Of a stretch of DNA of 20,146 nucleotides, positions 1 to 7,865 are shown piece after piece. Position numbers and translations under genes: made by a program. The stretch's first letter is position 1, and each line of letters opens with the position of its first letter. The notes below the pieces were generated by a model. It did no database searches, was not told where the DNA came from, and saw only the letters and a list, made by a program, of their open reading frames with translations. Source of the DNA: an uncultured Acidobacteriota bacterium (GTDB taxonomy: Bacteria; Acidobacteriota; Vicinamibacteria; Vicinamibacterales; UBA8438); contig CALBET010000697.1 in the NCBI GenBank assembly GCA_937888665.1, positions 1 through 20,146 on the forward strand, read 5' to 3'.

Positions 1-688
1 GGGGCGTGTAGCCGTCGTTTGACGCCGCGCGCACGTCGGCGCCGTGCTCGACGAGGAGCCGGGCCACCACGGGGTGCCCTTCGGCGGCCGCCCACATCAG
101 GGCCGTCTGACCCCGCCACCCCTCTCGCGCGTTCGCCTCGGCGCCATGCGCCAGCAGACGTTCGACCACGTCCGGCATGCCGGTGCGCGCGGCGGTCAGC
201 AGGGGCGTCTCCCCATCGAGTGCGGCCTGGTGGGGATCGGCTCCCGCGTCGAGCAGCCGTCCAACCATTGAGGCGCTCCCGTTCAGCGCGGCCAGCGAGA
301 GCGGCGTAACGTGGTAGCGATTGGCGGCGTTGACGTCGGCGCCGGCCGCGATCAAGCGCGCGGTCAGCTCCGCGTCGTCGCCCTGGACCGCCCAGTGCAG
401 CGCGGTCGTGCCATCCGCCTCGGTCGCGTTCACGTCGACCGGTTGGGACAGCAGGCGCTCGACACCGGGCACGTCCCCCGCCTGGACGGCCGCAATGAGC
501 GGCGGGCGGGACACCGCGGCGGGCTGACCCGCGGCGCCAGCCACCGTCGTCATGACGGCCAGGAGCACAAGCAGCCCGTGGTGAACCCCCGCGCGGCACG
601 GTGCACGCCGGTCGAAGGCCGCCCGGCTTCTGCCCCGGGCGGCCAGGCCGGCGCGTCGCGTCCATTCACCCGACGGGTCGGTGGTCAT
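1..688 (-). CDS. Exported ankyrin-repeat protein (3' end beyond window)
   Basis: Read on the minus strand from ATG 688-686, the frame stays open to the left edge and gives 229 residues. A basic N-terminus is followed by a hydrophobic stretch at about residues 37-54 ending GAAGQ, which looks like an export signal. Five ankyrin repeats of about 33 residues follow (about 61-92, 93-125, 126-158, 159-192, 193-225), with the typical TALHWA, TPLSLAA, TPLLTAA and TALMWAA helix starts and GADVN loops, and a sixth begins at the edge. Ankyrin repeats bind proteins; the partner is unknown. The gene diverges from the DUF1592 gene, and ankyrin proteins beside DUF1592/DUF1552 pairs are familiar in Acidobacteriota. 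The n-region of about 35 residues is long and no ribosome site is visible, so the start is uncertain. The C-terminus is not in the window. Confidence 0.85.
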   Translation of the reverse strand, partial: MTTDPSGEWTRRAGLAARGRSRAAFDRRAPCRAGVHHGLLVLLAVMTTVAGAAGQPAAVSRPPLIAAVQAGDVPGVERLLSQPVDVNATEADGTTALHWAVQGDDAELTARLIAAGADVNAANRYHVTPLSLAALNGSASMVGRLLDAGADPHQAALDGETPLLTAARTGMPDVVERLLAHGAEANAREGWRGQTALMWAAAEGHPVVARLLVEHGADVRAASNDGYTP

Positions 689-698
689 GAATGTGGAC

Positions 699-706
699 AG
701 TATACT
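699..706. promoter_or_regulatory. Possible shared bidirectional -10 element
   Basis: AGTATACT is a perfect 8-bp palindrome in very GC-rich DNA, so TATACT, close to the sigma-70 -10 consensus, reads on both strands. On the plus strand it would give a leader of about 16 nt before ATG 729. On the minus strand transcription would begin almost at ATG 688. No convincing -35 hexamer is visible in either direction, so this is a candidate only. Confidence 0.3.
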
Positions 707-728
707 AACGCACACGTTCCACGGTGAC

Positions 729-3071
729 ATGATGGCGCTCAGCCTCCCGTTCCGCTCCGGCTCCGGCCTGCTGCTTGCCCTGGCCTGCGGACTGGCGCTG
801 CCCCCTCGGGTCGCCGGACAGACGCTGCCCGACGCGGCGGCCACAGACCGTGCGCTGCTCGACCGCTACTGCGTCACCTGCCACAACGCGCGCCTGAGGA
901 CCGGCGGACTGTCGCTCGAGGGTGCCGACGTCGGTGCGGTCGGGCGCGAGCCCGAGGTGTGGGAGCAGGTGGCGCGGAAGCTCCGCGTCGGCGCGATGCC
1001 GCCGGCGGGCCGACCACGGCCCGACGCGGCCACGGTGACGGCGTTGGTCTCGCGACTCGAGTCCGGCCTCGACCGGGCCGCGGCGGCGGCGCCAGACCCG
1101 GGTCGCACCGAGCCGTTCCACCGCCTCAACCGGACGGAGTACGCTAACGTCATCCGCGACCTGCTGGCGCTCGAGCCGGTGTCGGTCGACTTCCTGCTGC
1201 CCCCCGACGACACGAGCTATGGGTTCGACAACATGGCCGGCGTGCTGGGGGTGTCGCCGACGCTCATGGAGCGGTATCTGGCCGCGGCCCGCGAGATCAG
1301 CCGCCTGGCGGTCGGTGACCCGACGTTTCCGGTAACGAGCGATCGCTACCGACCCCCGTCCGACCTGTCCCAGGACGACCGGCTCGACGCCATGCCGCTC
1401 GGCTCGCGGGGCGGCATCACGATCCGGCGGTACTTCCCGCTCGATGCCGAGTATGTCGTCACGGCGCAGCTCACCGGTGTGCGTCGCCTCGACGCCCCGC
1501 ACACACTCGAGGTCCTGATCGACGGTGCGCCGGCGCACGTCGTCACCCTCGGCGAGGCGGCCGAGGAGACGCCGTCGGAGGTCACCCTCCGGCTGCCACT
1601 GCCCGCCGGTGCGCACGATCTGCAGGTGACGTTCGTCCAGAAGAGCGCCGCGCAGAGCGAGGGCCTCCTGCTGCCGTTCCTGCGGCCGCGCCGCTACGGC
1701 CTCGGCGGCCGGCCGTATCTCAGCGACGTCGAGGTCGCCGGTCCCTACGCGGCGACCGGTCCCGGCGACACGCCGAGCCGGCGCCGTATCTTCAGTTGTC
1801 GGCCTGGCGATGCTGGCGCCGAGCGCCCGTGCGCCCGCCAGATCCTCACAAGCCTGGCCCGACGCGGCTTCCGGCGACCGGTCACCGACGCGGATCTCGA
1901 CCTCCTGCTGGCGTTCTATGACGACGGCCACGCGCGTGGCGGGTTCGAACGGGGTATCCAGGCGGCCCTCGAACGGCTGCTGGTCAGTCCGGAGTTTCTC
2001 TTCCGGGTCGAGCGCGACCCGGCCGACGCGGCGCCCGGCGCGCCGTATCGGATCAGCGACGGCGAGCTGGCCTCGCGCCTGTCCTTCTTCCTGTGGAGCA
2101 GCGGGCCGGACGACGAACTGCTGGCCCTGGCCGAGGCGGGGCGTCTCGGCGAGCCGGAGGTGCTCGACGCGCAGGTGCGACGGATGCTGGCCGACGCGCG
2201 GGCGGGCGCGCTGGTGCAGAACTTCGCCGGTCAGTGGCTCCACCTGCGGAATCTCGACGCGGCCGTGCCGGATGCCGTCCGCTTCCCCGATTTCGACGAG
2301 CGGCTGCGGCTGGCGCTCCGGCGCGAGACCGAACTGCTGGTCGAGAGCGTGCTGCGCGAGCAGCGCAGCGTGCTCGACCTGTTGACGGCCGACTACACCT
2401 TCGTCAACGAGCGGCTCGCGCGTCACTACGACATTCCGCACGTGTATGGCAGTCACTTCCGGCGGGTGCGGCTCACCGACGAGCGCCGTCGCGGGCTCCT
2501 CGGGCATGGCAGCATTCTGACCGTCACCTCCTACGCCCACCGGACGTCGCCGGTGCTGCGTGGGAAGTGGGTGCTTGAGAATCTGCTTGGCACGCCGCCG
2601 CCGCCGCCGCCGGCTGACGTGCCGGCGCTCGTCGAGACGGCCGACGACGGCGAAGAGTTGTCGATGCGCGAGGCCATGGCCCGGCATCGAGCCAACCCGG
2701 CGTGCGCCGGGTGCCACGCGCCGATGGACCCGATTGGCTTCGCGCTCGAAAACTATGACGCGGTCGGGCGATGGCGGGCGGCCACCCCGGCGGGAGAGCC
2801 GATCGACGCGTCCGGCACCTTGCCGGGCGGCGCCGCGTTCGAGGGTGTCGCAGGGTTGCGCCAGCTGCTACTGGACCGTCCCGAGACGTTCGTCACGACG
2901 GTGACGGAAAAGCTGCTGACCTATGCGCTCGGGCGGGGTGTCGCCTCGAGCGATGCGCCGGCGGTTCGCGCGATCGTGCGTGAGGCGGCCGCGGACGACT
3001 ACCGGTTGCGCGCGCTCGTTCTGGCCGTAGTGCGGAGCGTGCCGTTTCAGATGAGGAGGGCGGCGTCATGA
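729..3071 (+). CDS. Secreted diheme DUF1592/DUF1588/DUF1585 protein
   Basis: A 780-residue exported protein with a signal peptide (about residues 1-27, ending RVAGQ). Two c-type haem motifs are visible, C48-V-T-C-H52 and C659-A-G-C-H663. Domains in order: an N-terminal cytochrome-like region, DUF1587 (FHRLNRTEYANVIRDLL), a beta-rich module, DUF1595 (RRGFRRPVTDADL), DUF1592 (SRLSFFLWSSGPDDELL), DUF1588 with TSPVLRGKWVLENLLGTPP and the second haem site, and DUF1585 near the end (TVTEKLLTYALGRG). This architecture is common in Planctomycetota, Verrucomicrobiota and Acidobacteriota; the reaction is unknown and a periplasmic redox role is inferred. The start could be 729 or 732. An upstream GTG at 681 is open in frame but lies ahead of the candidate -10. 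The stop overlaps the next start by 4 nt, which indicates translational coupling. Confidence 0.93.
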   Translation: MMALSLPFRSGSGLLLALACGLALPPRVAGQTLPDAAATDRALLDRYCVTCHNARLRTGGLSLEGADVGAVGREPEVWEQVARKLRVGAMPPAGRPRPDAATVTALVSRLESGLDRAAAAAPDPGRTEPFHRLNRTEYANVIRDLLALEPVSVDFLLPPDDTSYGFDNMAGVLGVSPTLMERYLAAAREISRLAVGDPTFPVTSDRYRPPSDLSQDDRLDAMPLGSRGGITIRRYFPLDAEYVVTAQLTGVRRLDAPHTLEVLIDGAPAHVVTLGEAAEETPSEVTLRLPLPAGAHDLQVTFVQKSAAQSEGLLLPFLRPRRYGLGGRPYLSDVEVAGPYAATGPGDTPSRRRIFSCRPGDAGAERPCARQILTSLARRGFRRPVTDADLDLLLAFYDDGHARGGFERGIQAALERLLVSPEFLFRVERDPADAAPGAPYRISDGELASRLSFFLWSSGPDDELLALAEAGRLGEPEVLDAQVRRMLADARAGALVQNFAGQWLHLRNLDAAVPDAVRFPDFDERLRLALRRETELLVESVLREQRSVLDLLTADYTFVNERLARHYDIPHVYGSHFRRVRLTDERRRGLLGHGSILTVTSYAHRTSPVLRGKWVLENLLGTPPPPPPADVPALVETADDGEELSMREAMARHRANPACAGCHAPMDPIGFALENYDAVGRWRAATPAGEPIDASGTLPGGAAFEGVAGLRQLLLDRPETFVTTVTEKLLTYALGRGVASSDAPAVRAIVREAAADDYRLRALVLAVVRSVPFQMRRAAS

Positions 3072-4414
3072 TTGTGACCAAGAGGAACCTGCCACGGCGC
3101 ACCCTGCTACGTGGGGTGGGGGCGACGCTCGCCCTCCCGTTTCTGGACGCGATGGCGCCAGCGCTGACGGCGCTTACCCGGACGGCCGCGGCGCCGACCC
3201 CGCGGCTCGGCTTCGTCTATGTCCCGAACGGGGTCGTGCTGCCGGAGTGGCGGCCCGTGGAGACCGGCGCGGGGTTCACGCTGTCGCCCACGCTCGCGCC
3301 GCTCGCGCCGCTGCGGGAGCAGGTCATGGTGCTGACCGGGCTGGCGCATCGGCAGGCCGAGGCGTTCGGCGATGGCAATGGCGACCATTCGCGGGCGAGC
3401 GCCGCCTGGTTGACCGGCGTTCACGCGCGGCAGACCGAGGGCGCCGACGTGCTGGCAGGGGTCAGCGCCGACCAGATCGCCGCGCGGATCCTCGGACGGC
3501 AGACGCCGCTGCCGTCGCTGGAGCTGGCGCTTGAGGCCAACGAGCTGATCGGCAACTGCGACGTCGGCTACAGCTGCGCGTATCAGAACACCATCTCGTG
3601 GCGGACGTCGACGACGCCGGTGCCGATGGAGACCCATCCGCGCATCGTCTTCGAGCGGCTGTTCGGCGACGGCTCGAGCCCGGAGGTGCGGCGGGCGAGG
3701 TTGCGGTCAACCCGCAGCATCCTGGACTCGGTGACCGAGGAGACGGCGAGGCTGCAGTCGACCCTGGGGGCCGGGGACCGCACACGCATGACGCAATATC
3801 TCGACGCCGTGCGTGAGGTCGAGCGGCAGGTCCAGCGGGCGGAGGACTACAGCGTCGACGCTGGGTTGGAGCTGCCCGAGCGGCCGGTGTCCGTTCCGGA
3901 GCAGTTCGCCGACCACGCGCGGCTGATGTTCGACCTGCTGGCGCTGGCCTATCAGGCCGACATCACGCGGGTGTCGACGTTCCTCCTGGGTCGCGAGCTG
4001 AGCCAGCGGACCTACCCGGAGATCGGCGTCCCCGGTCCGCATCACACCCTGTCCCACCACCGGGGCGACGACGAGAAGATCGCGCAGGTGGCCAAGATCA
4101 ACCTGTATCACGTCCAGTTGTTCAGCCGGTTCCTCGAGACGCTGCAATCGGTGCCCGACGGCGACGGCTCGCTGCTCGACCACACGATGCTGGTCTACGG
4201 TGGAGGCATCGGAGACGGCAACCTGCACGAGCACGTCGACCTCCCGGTGCTCCTGGCGGGAGGCGGCGCCTACCTCCGGACGGGGCGTCACGTCGTCTAC
4301 GCGGAGGAGCCGCCGATGGCGAACCTGCTGCTGTCCCTGCTCGCCCGGGCCGGGGTCACGACCGAAGCGCTCGGCGACAGCACCGGCCGGCTCGCGGGGC
4401 TGTCCGAGGTCTGA
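3068..4414 (+). CDS. Tat-exported DUF1552 (HxxSHH) protein
   Basis: A 448-residue protein that starts inside the stop codon of the DUF1592 gene (ATGA overlap). The N-terminus carries a twin-arginine signal (R10-R11-T-L-L-R followed by GVGATLALPFLDAM), so it is probably exported folded with a cofactor. It then runs as a DUF1552 protein: LGFVYVPNGVV near the start, the family's HxxSHH signature at residues 326-331 within PGPHHTLSHH, and a C-terminal LLVYGGGIGDGNLHEH-type segment. DUF1552 has no established reaction; its topology resembles DUF1501/sulfatase-like hydrolases. It is almost always encoded next to a DUF1592 multidomain cytochrome, and the two probably act on the same periplasmic substrate (inference). 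The length is normal and the gene is intact. Confidence 0.93.
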   Translation: MIVTKRNLPRRTLLRGVGATLALPFLDAMAPALTALTRTAAAPTPRLGFVYVPNGVVLPEWRPVETGAGFTLSPTLAPLAPLREQVMVLTGLAHRQAEAFGDGNGDHSRASAAWLTGVHARQTEGADVLAGVSADQIAARILGRQTPLPSLELALEANELIGNCDVGYSCAYQNTISWRTSTTPVPMETHPRIVFERLFGDGSSPEVRRARLRSTRSILDSVTEETARLQSTLGAGDRTRMTQYLDAVREVERQVQRAEDYSVDAGLELPERPVSVPEQFADHARLMFDLLALAYQADITRVSTFLLGRELSQRTYPEIGVPGPHHTLSHHRGDDEKIAQVAKINLYHVQLFSRFLETLQSVPDGDGSLLDHTMLVYGGGIGDGNLHEHVDLPVLLAGGGAYLRTGRHVVYAEEPPMANLLLSLLARAGVTTEALGDSTGRLAGLSEV

Positions 4415-4415
4415 C

Positions 4416-4452
4416 CGGACGCGGCGCGGTAGGCCCGCCGCCGGTCCGTTTT
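4416..4452 (+). terminator. Probable Rho-independent terminator after DUF1552
   Basis: Just past the DUF1552 stop, CGGACGCGGCG (4416-4426) can pair with CGCCGCCGGTCCG (4436-4448) with one small asymmetry, and TTTT follows at 4449-4452. The position suits termination of the DUF1592-DUF1552 transcript. The U-run is short. Confidence 0.5.
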
Positions 4453-4643
4453 GAGGTCTTGGAGACCTGTCCGCTCGGACGTATCGTGAGTACCACGCGC
4501 TTCGTGTGACGGCAGAAGAGGGAGGCTCATCTGGGCAGGTTGCGATGGGCGGTGATTGGCGGCGTGGCCGCAGCGGCGGGTGTCGCGGATGGTCGTGATC
4601 GTGATGATGGCAGGGCCACAGCCACTACCTCCGAGGACCGACG

Positions 4644-4823
4644 ATGTTCGGCCTGGAGACGAAGGCGACTGCAAACGAGGCGGTCAATCTGGTCGGCACG
4701 CCGTTTGGCGAGCGCAACGCAGCCCTCTCGCGGGACGGGGCGTGGGTGGTCTACGAGTCGGACGAGTCGGGCACGCGTGAGGTCTTCGTGGGGCCGTTCC
4801 CGGACGCGACGGCGGGCAAGTGG
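4644..4823 (+). pseudogene. Fragment of TolB-like propeller of a Ser/Thr kinase
   Basis: About 60 codons translate to a stretch with GTPFGERNAALSRDGAWVVY, ESDESG and EVFVGPFPDATAGKW. This closely follows the TolB/WD40-like (PD40) propeller at the C-terminus of many acidobacterial Ser/Thr protein kinases (pattern: ERNAxLSPDGRWxAYESxESG, then VxPFPxxxxGxW). After Trp-60 the match ends abruptly and the next codons are the antisense of the selD remnant, so the breakpoint is at about 4822. No kinase domain is present upstream. A short ORF does run from ATG 4644 to a stop at 4883, but the C-terminal 19 residues are junk created by the junction. I treat it as a relic that is not functional. Confidence 0.7.
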
Positions 4824-5102
4824 CTTGGCTTCATCATGCGGCACCGACAGCAAGAGTCCGCCCGAGGTCTGCGGATCAAATAGCACTTCTTCCTCTACCT
4901 TTCGTGAGGGTGGTCCGCGTGTCCACGTGACTCTCCACCAGCTCACGATTCGCCGCGTTGCTACCCGTCGGCAGACATCTCCCGCGCACCCGCAAAGAAC
5001 GGCAAGGCGGCATACTCCACGAGCACACGCGTTACTGGCCTGGGCCACCTCCAATGGGTGGCCCAAGATTCCAAAACCGGTGATATCGGTGCACGCGTGC
5101 AC
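4821..5102 (-). pseudogene. selD: Frameshifted 3' remnant of selenide, water dikinase
   Basis: Pieces of the SelD C-terminal half occur on the minus strand in three frames, in the right order. First comes VHACTDITGFGILGHPLEVA (from 5102), then in a second frame VEYAALPFFAGAREMSADG, then in a third GSNAANRELVESHVDTR, and back in the first frame VLFDPQTSGGLLLSVP (to about 4821). TDITGFGILGH and DPQTSGGLL are SelD family signatures. SelD makes selenophosphate for selenocysteine and selenouridine. The fragment lacks the N-terminal half with the catalytic Cys/Sec loop and ATP site, has at least three frame changes plus a small deletion, and is cut at both ends by unrelated sequence. It cannot encode an enzyme. 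An uninterrupted minus-strand frame of about 219 codons crosses this region but mixes true and shifted segments. Confidence 0.78.
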
Positions 5103-5103
5103 G

Positions 5104-5160
5104 GTCGACCTCAATGCCGTTCGTATCCGACACGTAGACGGTGCCGTCGGGACTGGTGGC
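5104..5160 (-). pseudogene. Scrap of a beta-propeller (NHL/SMP-like) gene
   Basis: On the minus strand 19 codons read ATSPDGTVYVSDTNGIEVD, which resembles an NHL or SMP-30-type blade (SPDGxVYVSDT). The match stops where the selD remnant begins at about 5103. It is short, so the family assignment is tentative. It is probably a third unrelated fragment in the 4640-5165 mosaic. Confidence 0.35.
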
Positions 5161-5205
5161 TGAGCGCGGATGTGCCCGTTTTCCAAGACGAATCAGACGG
5201 AGGCA

Positions 5206-7677
5206 CTACTCCGCCCGCAACACGCTGATCGGGTCGACCGCGGTGGCACGACGCGCCGGCAGGTAGCTGGCGAGCACGGCGGCGGCGGTCAGCACGAAGG
5301 CCACCAACCCATAGGTCATTGGATCGACCGCGCTGATACCGAAGAGCGAGGAGCTCATCAGCCGGGTCAAACCGACGGCCGCCAGGAGTCCGACGAGCAC
5401 ACCGATTCCTGCCAGCGCCAGGCCGCGCCACACGAACATGCCGCGCACGGCTCCATGCCGCGCGCCAAGGGCCATCCGGATACCGATTTCGCGAGCCCGC
5501 TGGGTCACCGCGTACGACATCACGCCGTAGATACCGACGATGCCCAACACCAGCGCCATCAGCCCGGCGATGGCCAGAATCACGAGCGTGAACGATGTCC
5601 GAGCCAGCGAGCGGTCGTAGAGGTCCGCCACGGTCCGAATCAGCGACAGCGGAAACGTTCCGTTGGCGCCGATGGCGGTGCCAACCTCGTCAAGGAACCC
5701 GGGCTGACCCACACGCGGGCTGCGAATGAGCAGCGTGACCCCACGCTGGACGAACGTGTCATTCCCCCAGAAGCGGTCCATCAACGCAGGCCAGTAGACC
5801 GTCGTCGGGGCCGGTTCGCGAACACCATCGTCGTACACGTCACCGACGACGCCGACCACGTCGCGCCAGGGGTCAGCCGCCGTGGGTCGAATCCGCTTCC
5901 CCAGCGCGGCACCGGGGTTGCCCCAGAGTTCACGCGCCATCTCCTCGGAGACCACCGCCACCTCGCGGCGCTGATACAGGTCGTCCCACGTAAAGTCGCG
6001 CCCCGTGATCAACGGGGTGCCTTGCGCCCGAAACAGACCAGGCGACACGAAGCGAAACCGGCGGAGCGGCGGGATCTCGGCCTGGCCGTAGGCTCGGTCC
6101 TCCGCGAACAGCACGTCGGTGCTGTTGAACCCCTCCATCGGCGCCGAGTTGGTGAACACCACGGCCTCGACCCCGGGCAGCGCGGCGACCCGCCCGGTGA
6201 GGGCCTGCAGCACACGCACGACGCCTTCCGCCTCTTCAGCCTGGCTCTCGCGAACCGACAGCCGAATCGTCTGTATCTGTTCGGGGTGGGTGAAGCCGGG
6301 ATCGACCGCACGCAGTTGCTGGACCGTCCGGATCATCAACCCGGCCCCGATGAGCAGCACGAGCGCCAGCGCCACCTGGACCACGACGAGCGTGTTCTGC
6401 GCCCGGTGGCGCTCAGGGCCGGCACTCACGGTGCGCCCACCGCCACGCAACGACACTCCGAACCCGGAACCACTCCGACGTGCCTGCCGCGCGACGGGAA
6501 CGAGGCCGAACAGCAGCCCCGAGCCGACTGATACTGCCAGGGCGAAGCCGATCACGACCGGATCGATGGCGATCTCGTCGAGCCGGGGGAGCCCCTCCGG
6601 CGCGGCCGCCACCAACCCGCGGACGGCCAACTGCGCGAGCCCGAGACCCAGCAATCCGCCGGCCGCGCCGAGTAGCAGGCTTTCGGACAACAGCTCTCCC
6701 GCGATCCGTCTCCATCCTGCGCCGAGCGCAGCACGGATCGCCAGTTCCTGATGGCGCCCTTCCGCCCTGACCATTAGGAGATTGGCGACATTCGCGCCGG
6801 CGATGACCATTACCAGAACAACCGTACCCATGAGCACCCAGAGAACGTTGCCGAGATCGCCGACGACATCGCGTTTCAGGGGACGCAGCGCGGGACCCAG
6901 GCCGGCCCCTTCGAAGAGCGCGGCGGACATGCCGGGCGGTGGGGGCCACGCTCGCAACCACAGCGGCAACATGCGGGCGACATCGGCGTCCGCCTGGGCC
7001 AGGGTGACGCCGGGACGCAGTCGGGCGACGCACTGGTGGCTGAAGTTCCCGAGGAAGAGCTTTTCACGATCGAACCGCTGCGGCAGGATGATCGCCGGAT
7101 CGACATTCAGCACGCGAAAGTCACGGGGCATGACCCCGATGACCACGCGCGGCCGCTCACCGACCGTCAACGTCTCTCCCACCATGGCGAGATCGCCACC
7201 GAACCGACGTTGCCAGTAGCCGTGCGAGAGCACCACCGTCTCGGTGGAGCCCGGGGTGTCATCCTCCGCGGAGAACCAACGCCCGGCGAGTGGGCGCACG
7301 CCCAACGCCTCCAGCGTCCCGTGCGTCACGGCCACCATCGACACCCCCTCCGATTCGGCGCCGACCTGGATCGTGGCGCCACCCTGCGACCAGAGACCCA
7401 ACTGCTGGAACGAGCGGTTCTCGTCGCGGAAGGTCTCGAAGATGGTCGGGGAGCAGTTCAGGTCGCTGCCTTCCGGCAGCTCGATGCCCGGCGCCGAGAA
7501 CCAGAGGCTGACCAACTCGTCCGGCTCAGGGTAGGGCAAGGGCTTGATCAGGACGCTGTGCAGGACGGTGAAAACGGCCGTGTTTGCGCCGATGCCGATC
7601 GCCAAGGTGAGGAGCGCGACCGCGGTGAACCCTGGCACCCGGAGCAATCGGCGCACCGCGACGTGGAACTGACGCAT
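5206..7677 (-). CDS. ADOP-type MacB/FtsX-like ABC permease
   Basis: An 823-residue integral membrane protein with duplicated MacB-periplasmic-core plus FtsX modules, the pattern called ADOP (acidobacterial duplicated orphan permease). The N-terminus has the family start LLRVPGFTAVALLTLAIGIG followed by ANTAVF. The first FtsX block contains GANVANLLMVRAEGRHQELA and IRAALGA; the second core begins after VVQVALALVLLIGAGLMIRT; the last block has IYGVMSYAVTQRAREIGIRM and ends PARRATAVDPISVLRAE. Start 7677 is chosen because family similarity begins there; the frame is open upstream to 7932 but would overlap the M56 gene. No clear ribosome site is seen. ADOPs are thought to be permeases without their own ATPase gene, often paired with a PadR regulator. 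The nearest PadR here is 3.6 kb away on the other strand. The substrate is unknown. Confidence 0.93.
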   Translation of the reverse strand: MRQFHVAVRRLLRVPGFTAVALLTLAIGIGANTAVFTVLHSVLIKPLPYPEPDELVSLWFSAPGIELPEGSDLNCSPTIFETFRDENRSFQQLGLWSQGGATIQVGAESEGVSMVAVTHGTLEALGVRPLAGRWFSAEDDTPGSTETVVLSHGYWQRRFGGDLAMVGETLTVGERPRVVIGVMPRDFRVLNVDPAIILPQRFDREKLFLGNFSHQCVARLRPGVTLAQADADVARMLPLWLRAWPPPPGMSAALFEGAGLGPALRPLKRDVVGDLGNVLWVLMGTVVLVMVIAGANVANLLMVRAEGRHQELAIRAALGAGWRRIAGELLSESLLLGAAGGLLGLGLAQLAVRGLVAAAPEGLPRLDEIAIDPVVIGFALAVSVGSGLLFGLVPVARQARRSGSGFGVSLRGGGRTVSAGPERHRAQNTLVVVQVALALVLLIGAGLMIRTVQQLRAVDPGFTHPEQIQTIRLSVRESQAEEAEGVVRVLQALTGRVAALPGVEAVVFTNSAPMEGFNSTDVLFAEDRAYGQAEIPPLRRFRFVSPGLFRAQGTPLITGRDFTWDDLYQRREVAVVSEEMARELWGNPGAALGKRIRPTAADPWRDVVGVVGDVYDDGVREPAPTTVYWPALMDRFWGNDTFVQRGVTLLIRSPRVGQPGFLDEVGTAIGANGTFPLSLIRTVADLYDRSLARTSFTLVILAIAGLMALVLGIVGIYGVMSYAVTQRAREIGIRMALGARHGAVRGMFVWRGLALAGIGVLVGLLAAVGLTRLMSSSLFGISAVDPMTYGLVAFVLTAAAVLASYLPARRATAVDPISVLRAE

Positions 7678-7743
7678 GACTAGAACAACGTAGCGCGGGG
7701 CCGCCAGGTTCCCTCGTCCGCGGGTGAGCCCGCACCGGCCGAT

Positions 7744-7761
7744 GTCTATCGCTAGGTAGAC
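7744..7761. promoter_or_regulatory. Dyad upstream of ADOP gene
   Basis: GTCTA (7744-7748) and TAGAC (7757-7761) form an inverted repeat with an 8-nt spacer, about 67 bp ahead of the ADOP start in the 188-bp gap after the M56 gene. The spacing suits a dimeric regulator such as PadR, but the arms are short. Confidence 0.25.
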
Positions 7762-7865
7762 CTCGAGGGCGTCCTGGACGGCTCGACGATTCGTCAGCTG
7801 AGCGATGCACCCTACCTGGATGGGTCCCCGACCGCACAGTCCGTTCAGCGTTCGGCGGTCAAGGG

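Noticed and set aside
705..2717. A 670-codon open frame on the minus strand.
   Set aside because: It is antisense to the well-supported DUF1592 gene, has no recognisable domain and is a typical high-GC shadow frame.
4454..4468. AGGTCT-TGG-AGACCT hairpin as a terminator.
   Set aside because: No U-run follows, and the stem just upstream with TTTT is the better candidate.
4527..5186. An intact 219-codon minus-strand gene.
   Set aside because: Only two parts of this frame match SelD; the rest is shifted selD or antisense of another fragment, so it is not a functional gene.
5170..6531. A 453-codon open frame on the plus strand.
   Set aside because: It is antisense to the ADOP permease, with low-complexity composition rich in Arg, His and Gln and no family match.
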